From assembly GCA_021795575.1 (NCBI GenBank), contig JAJYPH010000004.1, positions 1 to 57,277 on the forward strand: a DNA stretch of 57,277 bases, given 5' to 3'. The position numbers were made by a program, and so were the translations under genes. The notes beneath the pieces are model-generated. The model saw only the letters and a list, made by a program, of their open reading frames with translations. It made no database searches and was not told where the DNA came from. Source of the DNA: Bacillota bacterium. Lineage in GTDB: Bacteria; Bacillota; Sulfobacillia; Sulfobacillales; JAIMBI01. Within the stretch, counting starts at the first letter, position 1; the number at the start of each line of letters is the position of its first letter. Positions 44,115 to 52,645 of this stretch are shown here, piece after piece.

Positions 44115-44435
44115 GTGGCTGGCGGTTGCCGAGGAAGACCGTGCCGTCGCACAGTTAGCCGCCGACGCGAGCCGGTGGAACGCCGCATGTTTTCATGCCC
44201 AGCAGGCTGCCGAAAAATATCTCAAGGCCGTTTTCGAGCGGCAGCACCTAACGGTGCCGCGCTCACACGACCAACGGGTCTGCCGGTGGCCGACATCGCG
44301 GGGCCAGCGGAAGTCCTGACCGCTTACGGCGTGGATGCTCGCTACCCAGGGTTCGTGACCGATGAGGACGAGGCCGCGCATGCCCTGGTGATGATGGAAC
44401 GCGTGGTGAGGTGGGCTCAGCCACAGATGGACTGA
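44098..44435 (+). pseudogene. HEPN-domain toxin, internally broken
   Basis: ATG at 44098. The frame reads IPEWLAVAEEDRAVAQLAAD and ACFHAQQAAEKYLKAVFERQ, the first two HEPN helices, up to VPRSHD. It then leaves frame near 44270 to continue as LPVADIAGPAEVLTAYGVDA and YPGFVTDEDEAAHALVMMER. The segment between the HEPN helices is much shorter than usual, so a deletion with a frameshift removed it, including part of the conserved R-x-H region. The toxin is probably dead while the antitoxin remains intact. Confidence 0.7.
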
Positions 44436-44465
44436 CGCCGGCAGTCCCATGGGCCCGCGGCGCCG

Positions 44466-44825
44466 TCAATCCAGCAGACGAAGCCAATTGGCCTCTGAGA
44501 AGCCCACCGCCATGCCCCGATCCGTCTCCAAAATGGGCCGGCGGATGAGCCGGGGCTCGTCAACCATCGCTTGAAGCCACCCGGGCTCATCGGCGATGGC
44601 GCTCGCCCGTGCCCGGTACGCAGGGCTGCGGGTGGCCAGCACGGCCTCGAGACCGCCGGCCCGGCGCACCAAGTCCTGGACTTCGTGGGTCGACAGGGGC
44701 TCGCGGATGAGGTCCCGTTCCTCCACCGGAGACATCGTCACCTTCCGGTCGGCCAGCGCCTGCGAAAGCCACGCTTTCGCCTTCACACAGGTGCTTCACC
44801 CGCGATAGTGATACAGCCGAATCAT
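44466..44825 (-). CDS. ArsC/Spx-family selenoprotein (U-S-T-C)
   Basis: 119 residues if the TGA at 44796-44798 is selenocysteine (Sec10). The ATG at 44825 has CAGGAGG six bases upstream. It starts one base after the fur stop (TGACATG). Before the UGA: MIRLYHYRG; after it: STCVKAKAWLSQALADRKV, then the family's RRPILETDRGMAVGFSEANW with the conserved Arg. The normal motif is C-x-x-C at this place, so Sec10 replaces the first Cys and Cys13 remains. A perfect 8-bp hairpin with loop GUG lies 16-34 nt after the UGA. Role: glutaredoxin-linked arsenate-reductase-like or Spx-like redox protein; substrate open. Confidence 0.83.
44762..44780 (-). promoter_or_regulatory. Candidate SECIS hairpin (ArsC-like)
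   Basis: GCGAAAGC-GTG-GCTTTCGC on the coding strand, a perfect 8-bp stem with GUG loop, 23 nt from UGA to loop. Same geometry as in the glutaredoxin gene, with a compensatory second pair. Confidence 0.75.
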
Positions 44826-44826
44826 G

Positions 44827-45288
44827 TCACGCCTCCTGCCCCATTCTCTGTCCCCGGCACGGTTGGCACACGCCATAGACGCGAAGCTCCTGGTCGACCG
44901 CTTCGAAGCCCTGCTCCTCCTTGAGCCGCCGCCACACGCCGGCGGTCCAGTCCGTCGGAATGGGGCCCACTTCTCCACAGCGCACACACACGCGCTTCGG
45001 CTGACCCGCTCCGTCCTCCCCTGCCCAGACGAACCGGGCAGACGTGTCCTGGGCCCGACGGCCCTCGATGCGCGCCACGACGTTTAAGGACACCAGCAGG
45101 TCCAGGGTGCGGTACACCGTGGCCAGTCCCACTCGCAGACGATGCTCCGCCTCCGCGCGCACCTGGAGCTCCTCGGCAGACAGGGGCGTGTCCCCGTGAC
45201 CCGCGAGCGTCCGCAGGAGCAGGTGCCGCTGCGGCGTCAGCCGGTGGGACCCGGCCTCCAGTCGCCGATACACCTCCGCCAGCTGCAT
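44827..45288 (-). CDS. Fur-family metalloregulator
   Basis: 153 residues from the ATG at 45288 after AAGGTGG. Winged helix: HRLTPQRHLLLRTLAGHGD and VGLATVYRTLDLLVSLNVV. Two Cys pairs for structural zinc are visible in CVRCGEVGP and CQPC. The subtype (Fur, Zur or PerR) is not resolvable by eye. It is translationally linked to the ArsC-like selenoprotein gene, so metal or peroxide status may control that gene. Confidence 0.88.
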   Translation of the reverse strand: MQLAEVYRRLEAGSHRLTPQRHLLLRTLAGHGDTPLSAEELQVRAEAEHRLRVGLATVYRTLDLLVSLNVVARIEGRRAQDTSARFVWAGEDGAGQPKRVCVRCGEVGPIPTDWTAGVWRRLKEEQGFEAVDQELRVYGVCQPCRGQRMGQEA

Positions 45289-45589
45289 CGGCCACCACCT
45301 TGTCCCGTAAGCTTGTGGGTCCAGAATAAAAGGACTCCCGGCCGCGCGCAATCCCATGTGCCGGGATCGACCCGCCTCCCGACCAGCAGCCGCTGCGGAC
45401 CGCCACGGTCCCACCGCCCGCGCGTACCCGCGGAGAGCCGCTCGCCCGCCATGAGCCCAGGCCTTGTCTCCCGTGCTACACTCAGCGTAACCATACGGCC
45501 ACCGGGGACGTTAGCCACGATGAGACGGATGGCGGGTGCGGCGAACACGTGGAACCATTGCGAGGGGGGAGCGGCGTGGCCGCTGGTGC

Positions 45590-46768
45590 ATGAAGGTTTT
45601 TCGGTCGAGCACGACAGGAGCCGGTGGCCTGGGCCGCCTGCGCGGCGGCCCAGTGCGCACCGGCTTCGCATGGCCCGTGCTGCTGGCCGCCGGGATCACC
45701 CTGTTGGCGGCCTGTGGCGGTCCGGCGCCGTCTGCGAGCCCGCCGCATCACCAGCACCACCACGCCGGGCACCCGGCTTCCACGCCCGTCGCCACGAACT
45801 CCGGCTCCCGCGACCCGCTGACCGGCTTGGCCACGCCGGTGCATGGACCGCTGGTCGCCCTCATGATCGAGAACTCCGAATACGCCCGCCCGCAGTTTGG
45901 CCTGTCCTCGGCCGACGTGGTGTACGAGGCGTACATGGAAAGCTTTTACTACACGCGCTTCATGCTGCTGTACTGGGGCCACGCCCCCCAGACCGTGGGC
46001 CCCGTGCGGTCAGCCCGGCCGTACTTCGTCAGCTGGGTGCATTCGTGGGGCGCGGCGTACGCACATGCGGGCGGCTCTACCCTGGGCGACCAGGCCATCA
46101 TCAACGACGGGGTGCACAACATGGATGGGCTCGCCAACGCCCAGTCGCTTTACTATCGCACCACGTCGCTGCCCGCCCCGCACAACCTGTTTTCCGACAT
46201 GGCCAACCTGATGGCCTACGCCCGACGTCACTGGGGCAATCCGGCGGTGACGCCGCAGTGGTCGTTCGCATCCCCCACGCCGGCCGGCGCCAGCGCGCCC
46301 CCGTATCAAACGATCACGATGCGGTGGAACACGCGCAACACGATTGAGCAGTGGCGATGGAACAGCGCCGACGCGGGCTACACCCGCTGGGTCATGTGCC
46401 CAGTGTCGTGCAGCCAAACCGGCTACACTCAGGTGATGGGCCAAAACTCGCATCAGCCCGTCGTGGCCAAGAACATCATTTTCCAGTACACCACCGAGTA
46501 CCTGGACAACAGCGACCCGAACCCCAACCCCAGTGACCGGTGGATCCTTATCGACACCCACGGCCAAGGGGTGGCCAAGATGTTTTTGGGCAACCGGTAC
46601 TACGTCGGCACCTGGCGCAACGGGGGCCCGGGCCAGCCAACCCGGTACTATCTGGCCAACGGCCAGCCCGCCCGCTTCGACCCCGGACAGACGTGGATTG
46701 AAGTGGTGCCCACAGCGGCTTCGGGAACCAGCTTTCGCCTCACGCTGTCGCCCACCGCCACCCCGTAG
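45590..46768 (+). CDS. DUF3048 (YerB-like) lipoprotein
   Basis: 392 residues if started at the ATG at 45590; the start is uncertain because the nearest G-rich site is 18 bases upstream. The lipobox LLAACGG follows a hydrophobic stretch, then a His/Ser/Pro linker (HHQHHHAG). The DUF3048 core is intact: PLVALMIENSEYARPQFGLS, VVYEAYMESFYYTRFMLLY and VGPVRSARPYF. The C-terminal half includes TYYVGTWRN-like wall-protein strands. Probably an outer-surface protein, function unknown. The region 45289-45589 between it and fur shows no gene. Confidence 0.83.
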   Translation: MKVFRSSTTGAGGLGRLRGGPVRTGFAWPVLLAAGITLLAACGGPAPSASPPHHQHHHAGHPASTPVATNSGSRDPLTGLATPVHGPLVALMIENSEYARPQFGLSSADVVYEAYMESFYYTRFMLLYWGHAPQTVGPVRSARPYFVSWVHSWGAAYAHAGGSTLGDQAIINDGVHNMDGLANAQSLYYRTTSLPAPHNLFSDMANLMAYARRHWGNPAVTPQWSFASPTPAGASAPPYQTITMRWNTRNTIEQWRWNSADAGYTRWVMCPVSCSQTGYTQVMGQNSHQPVVAKNIIFQYTTEYLDNSDPNPNPSDRWILIDTHGQGVAKMFLGNRYYVGTWRNGGPGQPTRYYLANGQPARFDPGQTWIEVVPTAASGTSFRLTLSPTATP

Positions 46769-46769
46769 C

Positions 46770-46804
46770 GCACGACAGGGCCACGTAACGCGGCCCCGTC
46801 GTGC
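46770..46804. terminator. Hairpin between convergent genes
   Basis: A 13-bp stem with one A-C mismatch (46770-46782 with 46792-46804) and a nine-base loop, just after the DUF3048 stop and before the M20 gene end. Bidirectional terminator by position. Confidence 0.6.
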
Positions 46805-46832
46805 CTCGGTCCGTACCCGGCGCGCTGGCTGG

Positions 46833-47987
46833 CTACTGGGCGCGCACGGCCGGCGGGTGGGCCAGGAAGTGCCGGGCGCCGCGCTCCATGACCGTGACCC
46901 CCAGCGGCAGCGCGTCCTCGTGGATGCGAAAGTGCGGCGAGTGGTGCGGGTGCCCATCGCTCGCCGGCGCCGCCCCCAGCCACAGAAACGCGCCGGGCAC
47001 CTTCTGCAGGTAGTAGGCGAAGTCTTCCCCCTGCGGCATGGCCGGCGGCTGTTCCACGGTGGCCACGTCCTCCAGCAGGCGCGCCCACTCCTCCACCACC
47101 GCCGGGTCGTTGATGACGGCCGGGTACCCGGGCAGGTACTCACACTCTGCCACCGCGCCGTAGATGGCCGCGATATGGGTGGCCCGGCGCCGGATTTCCT
47201 CCTCCACTTGGGCCTGGATGTCGCGGGCAAAGGTGCGTACGGTCCCCGTAATCTCGGCCGTCTCCGCAATGATGTTAAACGTTTGGCCGGCGGTGATGGT
47301 CCCGCAGGTCACCACCACCGTCTCGGACGGGGGCACGCGACGGCTTACAATGGTCTGCAGGCTCATCACGGTTTCGGCTGCGATGAGCACCGCGTCCTGG
47401 GTGCTCTGGGGCTCAGACCCATGCCCGCCCCGTCCGTGAATGAGGATGCGAAACCGGTCCGAGTATGCCATCAGGGGCCCGGGCTTCAACCCCACCCAAC
47501 CCACCGGCCACCCCGCCTGCAGGTGCAGACCCAGCACCGCGCGGGCCCCCTTGAGCTCACCGGCCGCGATGAGTTCCACCGCCCCCCCGGGCGGGCGCTC
47601 CTCGGCGGGCTGGAACAGGAGGCGCACCGTCCCGGCAAAATTCCGCGCCAACAGGGTCTCGGCGGTGCCCAGCAGGATGGCCATGTGGCCGTCGTGCCCG
47701 CAGGCGTGCATGATGCCCGGGTGCGTGGAGCTGAAGGGCTCCCCGCTGTCTTCGGTCAGCGGCAGCCCATCCATGTCGGCCCGGAGCACCACCAGCGGCC
47801 CGGCCCCCTCGCTTCCCTCGATGTCCGCCACGACGCTGGTGGGTGTAGGACGGCGTGGGTCCAGCCCCCACGCTCGGAGCTGCTGCTCCAAGTACTGGGC
47901 GGTCTCCACTTCTTCGTGCGCCAGTTCAGCCAGACGGTGCAAATCCCGCCGCCACGCCACCAGCTGTTCGGCTCCCCCGGTTGCCAT
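46833..47987 (-). CDS. M20-family amidohydrolase
   Basis: 384 residues. Metal-site motifs: MHACGHDGHMA (Cys and His ligands), FQPAEERPPGG with the catalytic Glu pair, GLHLQ, and MPQGEDFAYYLQKVPG at the end. This is the hippurate hydrolase/N-acyl-amino-acid hydrolase branch (AmhX, YxeP-like). A dimerisation lid (about 180-290) is present with RIHGRGGHGS. It lies 50 bases downstream of the arginase gene, on the same strand, so both may serve amino-acid use. Confidence 0.9.
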   Translation of the reverse strand: MATGGAEQLVAWRRDLHRLAELAHEEVETAQYLEQQLRAWGLDPRRPTPTSVVADIEGSEGAGPLVVLRADMDGLPLTEDSGEPFSSTHPGIMHACGHDGHMAILLGTAETLLARNFAGTVRLLFQPAEERPPGGAVELIAAGELKGARAVLGLHLQAGWPVGWVGLKPGPLMAYSDRFRILIHGRGGHGSEPQSTQDAVLIAAETVMSLQTIVSRRVPPSETVVVTCGTITAGQTFNIIAETAEITGTVRTFARDIQAQVEEEIRRRATHIAAIYGAVAECEYLPGYPAVINDPAVVEEWARLLEDVATVEQPPAMPQGEDFAYYLQKVPGAFLWLGAAPASDGHPHHSPHFRIHEDALPLGVTVMERGARHFLAHPPAVRAQ

Positions 47988-48038
47988 CGCATCCCTCCTG
48001 CTTCCTGCGTCGAGGCACCCCGTGGGGTGCTGTCGGGT

Positions 48039-48950
48039 TTAAAAGATGCGCTGGCCCAGGGCCGACGCAATCAGGTCGGCCGCCAGCGCAGCGGTGCGGT
48101 TGTGCTCGTCCAAGATGGGATTGACCTCCACCATGTCCATCGAGGTCATCACGCCGGCCTCCGCCACCAGCTCCAGTAGCAAGTGCGCCTCGCGCTCCGT
48201 CAGGCCACCCGAATAGGGCGTGCCGGACCCCGGGGCAAACAGTGGGTCGACGGCGTCAATGTCAAAGCTCACGTGGACGCCGTCGGTGCCGTGGGCCACC
48301 ACCTCCAACGCCCGCGCCACCACCTCACGCATCCCGTACTTGTCCAACTCGTACATGCTGAACACCGTGACGCCTGCTTGGTGCATCAGGCGCTCTTCGT
48401 CCGCGTCCAGCGTGCGGATGCCAATATAGGCCACCCGGTGCGGGTCCAGGAAGTGGCCCTTGAACGACGCCAGCAGGTCGGGGTGGCCGAGTCCGCATGC
48501 CGCCGAGGCCGGCATCCCATGAATGTTGCCGGACGGCGAGGTGTCGGCGGTGTTGAAGTCTCCGTGGGCGTCCACCCACAAAAGCCCGGGTTGGGGCTTG
48601 ACCCGCAGCAGGCCGGCGATGCTCCCCATGGCCAGCGAGTGGTCGCCTCCCAGGACCAGGGGAAAGTCCCCCTCCTTGAACGCCCGCTCCACGGCCCGCG
48701 CCAACACCCGGTTGACCTTGACGATCTCCGGCAGAAATTTCAGGTGGTGGTCTTGGGGCTCGCGGCTCTCCGGCACCGGCACGGGAATGTTGCCCACATC
48801 CGAGACGGTGTGGCCGATGCGCTTCACGCGTTCATGCAAATCCGCATACCGAATGGCACTGGGACCCATGTCCACCCCTCGGCGGTCTGCGCCGTAGTCC
48901 AGGGGCACCCCGATCACACGAACATTTTTTGCCTCTGACGGGCCATGCAT
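48039..48950 (-). CDS. rocF: Arginase
   Basis: 303 residues. Hydrolyses arginine to ornithine and urea with two Mn2+ ions. All ligands are present: His104 (GGDHSLAMG), Asp127, His129 and Asp131 (DAHGDFN), Asp230 and Asp232 (SFDIDAVDP). The length matches Bacillota RocF rather than agmatinase. First of a probable two-gene unit with the M20 hydrolase. Confidence 0.94.
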   Translation of the reverse strand: MHGPSEAKNVRVIGVPLDYGADRRGVDMGPSAIRYADLHERVKRIGHTVSDVGNIPVPVPESREPQDHHLKFLPEIVKVNRVLARAVERAFKEGDFPLVLGGDHSLAMGSIAGLLRVKPQPGLLWVDAHGDFNTADTSPSGNIHGMPASAACGLGHPDLLASFKGHFLDPHRVAYIGIRTLDADEERLMHQAGVTVFSMYELDKYGMREVVARALEVVAHGTDGVHVSFDIDAVDPLFAPGSGTPYSGGLTEREAHLLLELVAEAGVMTSMDMVEVNPILDEHNRTAALAADLIASALGQRIF

Positions 48951-49007
48951 GGTGGTTGGCCGCCTCCCTCCAGCGGTAGTATACCGCCTGGCGACCCGAA
49001 GCGCGGC

Positions 49008-49733
49008 CTACCGGAGCAGGTCCGCGGGACGCGGCGGCGCGAGATACTCCGGCGGGGCGGTACCGCCCACGAACCACCGCAGCAGCCCCACCAAGATGCA
49101 CCACGCCAGGTCCCGCTGGTACTGGACCGCCGTCAGCCGCAAAGCCTCCTGGGCATGCGATAGAAAGCCCACCTCGACGTTCACCGCAGGAATCGCGCTG
49201 TGGCGCAAAACATACTGGTTGATGCGCGTCACCCGCCGATGCGTCCCGGTGAACCCCGACAGTTCTTCTTGGATCGCATCCGCCAACACGCGCGACGGGA
49301 TGCCGTCCCAGTAAAACACCTGGGGCCCAACCCCCCCGGATCCGACGTTGGTGTGAATGTCGATGAGCACGTCCGCCCGCTGCCGGTTGATCCACCGTGA
49401 GCGGGCCTGCACCCGATACTTGCGATGGGCCGGGATGGGACGCCCCGCCGACCACGTGAGGAGGACCCGGGCGCCAGCGTCCTCCAGCAAACCGCGCAGC
49501 ATTTCGGCCACCGCCAGGTTGATGTCGGCTTCGCGGGCCCGCCGGTTGATGGCACCCGGGTCCCAGCCACCGTGGCCAGGATCGATGACGATGGTACGCC
49601 CCGCCAGCATGCCGACGTAGGGCGCCACGGCGCGGGGCGCCCCGCCGCCGGCCGACCAGCCGCGGGCCCCCACGCCGAGCGCCACCAGCGCCAGCCCCAC
49701 GGCGGCCATGGCACGCCAGATGTTGCGCAACAC
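49008..49733 (-). CDS. cwlD: N-acetylmuramoyl-L-alanine amidase (CwlD-like)
   Basis: 241 residues, GTG start. One N-terminal membrane/signal helix (AAVGLALVALGVGA) is followed by the amidase_3 domain. Zinc site: IVIDPGHGGWDPGA (His), EADINLAVAEML (Glu), DIHTN (His); catalytic Glu in VNVEVGFLSH. In spore formers CwlD makes muramic delta-lactam in spore cortex and sits downstream of rpsI, as here. That makes sporulation plausible but not proven. Confidence 0.9.
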   Translation of the reverse strand: MLRNIWRAMAAVGLALVALGVGARGWSAGGGAPRAVAPYVGMLAGRTIVIDPGHGGWDPGAINRRAREADINLAVAEMLRGLLEDAGARVLLTWSAGRPIPAHRKYRVQARSRWINRQRADVLIDIHTNVGSGGVGPQVFYWDGIPSRVLADAIQEELSGFTGTHRRVTRINQYVLRHSAIPAVNVEVGFLSHAQEALRLTAVQYQRDLAWCILVGLLRWFVGGTAPPEYLAPPRPADLLR

Positions 49734-49794
49734 GCCGCCTCCACCCTGTCGCTTCTCGGACGACTCCAGACAGGGTATGCGTCACGGGGCCAGG

Positions 49795-49820
49795 AAAAAC
49801 GCCGCCCGGTGGGCGGCGTT
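49795..49820 (-). terminator. Intrinsic terminator of rplM-rpsI
   Basis: On the minus strand a perfect 10-bp stem (49811-49820 with 49798-49807), loop ACC, followed by a T run (the last stem Ts plus three more), directly after the rpsI stop. Confidence 0.85.
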
Positions 49821-49823
49821 CGG

Positions 49824-50219
49824 TCAGCGCTTGGAAAACTGTGGCCGCTTGCGGGCCTTCTTCAAGCCATACTTGCGGCGTTCCTTCATGCGGGCGTCAC
49901 GGGTCAGATACCCCTCTCGCTTCAGCTGGGGACGAAAATTGTGGTCCAACCGCACCAGCGCTCGCGCCAAGCCATGACGCACCGCGCCCGCCTGACCCGA
50001 CACGCCGCCGCCGTGCACCTTCACGATGACGTCGAAACGCCCGTCGGCTGACAGCGCCTTCAACGGCTGAAAAATCACCAGCCGCTGGTTGTTGGTGGGG
50101 AAGTACTGCTCGACCGTGCGGCCGTTCACCCGAAACTCGCCCGTGCCCGGCATGATGCGCACCCGCGCCACCGCGTTCTTCCGGCGGCCGGTGCCCCACA
50201 CTTGTACGACATCCGCCAT
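49824..50219 (-). CDS. rpsI: 30S ribosomal protein S9
   Basis: 131 residues from the ATG at 50219 after [26 protein letters not shown] at the N-terminus and the invariant tail [12 protein letters not shown], which reaches the P-site tRNA in the ribosome. Follows rplM with a one-base gap; classic L13-S9 operon. Confidence 0.98.
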   Translation of the reverse strand: MADVVQVWGTGRRKNAVARVRIMPGTGEFRVNGRTVEQYFPTNNQRLVIFQPLKALSADGRFDVIVKVHGGGVSGQAGAVRHGLARALVRLDHNFRPQLKREGYLTRDARMKERRKYGLKKARKRPQFSKR

Positions 50220-50220
50220 G

Positions 50221-50655
50221 TTAGCCTCTGACCTCCCACACGGTCGGCTGCTGACCCGCATGCGGATGTTCCGGGCCCCGGTAGACGCGGAGCTTCCGGA
50301 ACATGTCGCGGCCCAAGCTGTTCTTGGGCAGCATCCCGCGGATCGCCTTCTCCACCGCAAATTCCGGCCGACGCTTCATGAGTCGGCTGTACACCTCGCG
50401 CTTGCCGCCACCGGGGTAGCCCGAGTAATGAAAGTAAATCTTTTGCTGAAGCTTCCGCCCCGTCAGGACAACTTTTTCGGCGTTCACGATAATCACGTGG
50501 TCACCGGTGTCCAGGTGCGGGGTGTAAATGGGCTTGTGCTTGCCGCGCAAGAGCGTGGCCACCTCGGTGGCCAACCGGCCCAATGGCTTGCCCGCTGCGT
50601 CAATCACGTACCACGTCCGCGTGATTTCCGCGGGACGAGCCATGTAGGTCGACAC
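50221..50655 (-). CDS. rplM: 50S ribosomal protein L13
   Basis: 144 residues, GTG start six bases after [34 protein letters not shown] and [20 protein letters not shown] are diagnostic. In Bacillota this operon can be feedback-regulated by an L13-binding leader; the upstream 50656-50740 stretch could hold such a leader, but I see no clear structure. Confidence 0.98.
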   Translation of the reverse strand: MSTYMARPAEITRTWYVIDAAGKPLGRLATEVATLLRGKHKPIYTPHLDTGDHVIIVNAEKVVLTGRKLQQKIYFHYSGYPGGGKREVYSRLMKRRPEFAVEKAIRGMLPKNSLGRDMFRKLRVYRGPEHPHAGQQPTVWEVRG

Positions 50656-51719
50656 GAGATCCCTCCGTCGTCTTGGTCATCTGGCGGGTGTCGCGTCACG
50701 TAGCACCGTACACCCGCATTGAAGCCGCGTGTCAGTGTACCAATAGCGCACGTCCGCCGTCAAGCGGCGGTCAGCCCCCCGCATGTGGAGGCGGGACATG
50801 GCGCCGGCACCATTTTCCCACCGCGCAATGCGAGTCGGCGAGCAGCGTGCCCCTTCACCGCCACCGTGTAGCCGGTGGCCGTCAGCGCTGCCGCTCGCCC
50901 GCCGTGAGGGTACAGGGCGAGCGCCCCCCCGCCGCGGGACGGACACCCCACGGTCACGGCAGGCCGAGGTGGGGAGGGCGTTGACGAATCGCACCAGCCG
51001 CTCCATCCACGCGCGAGGGGTCTCGGTGCGGGAGAGCGAGCGTGCCGAGACGTTGTCGATGGGATGCAGAACCGCCTTCACGATGTGGCTGGGCCGGTGG
51101 GCCGACGCTGGCCGCGGCGAGAGCCGCACATCAGTGATCCAGTGCTGCTCAGGCTCGACCCTGCGCCGTCCGGCGCCCAGGTCCGCCGGACACACGCCCG
51201 GTCACACCAGGCCCCCACTCCGCTCGCCATCGGGACGCGGCACCCGACCTCCCCGACCATGACGTGGGCTGCGCTCGGGAGGGGATCGATCGCCCAGGGA
51301 ACGACCGCCACCCTTTTCCGAGCCCCGGGTGGGACCGGGACGCCGGTCGTCATCGCGGACGGCGCCCCGGCGGCGGCGAGTCGGGGCCGCCAGCCGGGGT
51401 GCAGCGCGACCTACAGCGTGGAACCGGGGGGTAGGAAGCGCAAACCAGACAACGCCCCCTGCCCTGCCGTCGCGGCGATCAGGGTGCGGCCGTGGCCTCG
51501 ACCGTGGGCCAAATGACCGATGACGAGCCGGATGCAGGGACGGCACGCACGCGCGCGCCGCGTGGTATCATACGCCATCGACGGGACCACCGTTGAGGTC
51601 GTCGGGCGCCCGGCCACCTACTCCTTTTCCGAGGCTAGCGCGGACGGCTCAGACGAACGTACCACACGGACGCACGACGCTTGGAAAGGCCAACCCACCT
51701 GGAGGGGAGGCGGCGGAGG
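50656..51719. other. Gene-poor 1-kb stretch upstream of rplM
   Basis: No convincing gene on either strand. Open frames are short, Arg/Pro/Gly-rich and lack ribosome sites. Scattered minus-strand peptides (for example SHIVKAVLHPIDNVSARSL near 51030) could be a very decayed gene, but no family is recognisable. Confidence 0.5.
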
Positions 51720-52589
51720 ATGCGACTGACGGTCCGGCGGCATCGGCCGACCGAATTTCTGGGACGGGCCGGCCCATTTCTCGCGCGCCACGAAGCCGCC
51801 GAGAACCTCTTGTTCGGCTTGGCCCACACGCTCGACACCCAACCGGACGCCTACAGCCTGCCCGCCTATCTGGCTACCGTGGAACGCGCCGACGGCGACG
51901 TGGTGATGGCCGCGATTCGGACACCGCCCCGCTTCCTGGTGCTTTCCCGCAGCGAGGACCTGGGCGCCTCCAATGCGCTGTTGGACGACGTCTGGGCCCT
52001 GTACCCGGATCTGCCCGGTCTCTTGGGGCCGCGGGCGGTGGCGGAGGGCGCGGCCGACGGCTGGGCGCGGCGCGCCGGCCAGGTTTCGCTGCGGACAATG
52101 GCCGAACGCATCTACGAGTCGGCCCGCGTCATCCCACCCCCGCCGGTTTCCGGCCGCCGCCGGCCTGCCACCCTTCAGGACCAGGCGCTCCTCCTGGAAT
52201 GGCTAACGGCGTTTTTCGTGGAGTCTGGCGCCGGTGGCACCCGCGGTGATGCCCACGCCGTCGCGGCCGCGACGCTGCGACAGCGCCTGACCAGCGAGCA
52301 CGGCGGGCTCGACCTTTGGGAGGACGGGGACCCGGTGTCGCTGGCGGGTTATGGTGGGCCGACGCCCACCGGGATTCGCCTGGGCCCGGTGTACACGCCC
52401 CCGGTCGCCCGGCGCCACGGCTACGCGTCCGCGCTGGTGGCCGACTTGAGCCAGGCCCTGCTGGACAGCGGGCGCCAACGGTGCTTTCTCTTCACGGACT
52501 TGGCCAATCCCACCTCCAACCGGCTGTATCAGCGGATTGGGTACCGCCCCGTCGCCGACGTCGAGGAGTATCAGTTTCAGCGACCCTGA
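51720..52589 (+). CDS. Two-part GNAT acetyltransferase
   Basis: 289 residues from the ATG at 51720 after GGAGGGGAGG. The N-terminal half (HEAAENLLFGLAHTLDT) is a degenerate GNAT-like region. The C-terminal half carries the acetyl-CoA loop VARRHGYASALVA and the ending NPTSNRLYQRIGYRPV, as in FR47/YjdJ-type enzymes. Substrate unknown. It is convergent with the acyl-CoA ligase gene. Confidence 0.82.
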   Translation: MRLTVRRHRPTEFLGRAGPFLARHEAAENLLFGLAHTLDTQPDAYSLPAYLATVERADGDVVMAAIRTPPRFLVLSRSEDLGASNALLDDVWALYPDLPGLLGPRAVAEGAADGWARRAGQVSLRTMAERIYESARVIPPPPVSGRRRPATLQDQALLLEWLTAFFVESGAGGTRGDAHAVAAATLRQRLTSEHGGLDLWEDGDPVSLAGYGGPTPTGIRLGPVYTPPVARRHGYASALVADLSQALLDSGRQRCFLFTDLANPTSNRLYQRIGYRPVADVEEYQFQRP

Positions 52590-52645
52590 GCGGCAGCCAG
52601 CCGCTCGTCCCCGGCGGCCCCGGTATACCTGGGCGCGGGTTCCAT

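Noticed and set aside
50677-51617. Overlapping frames upstream of rplM as genes
   Set aside because: No ribosome sites, no recognisable domain, Arg/Pro/Gly-rich composition on all frames.
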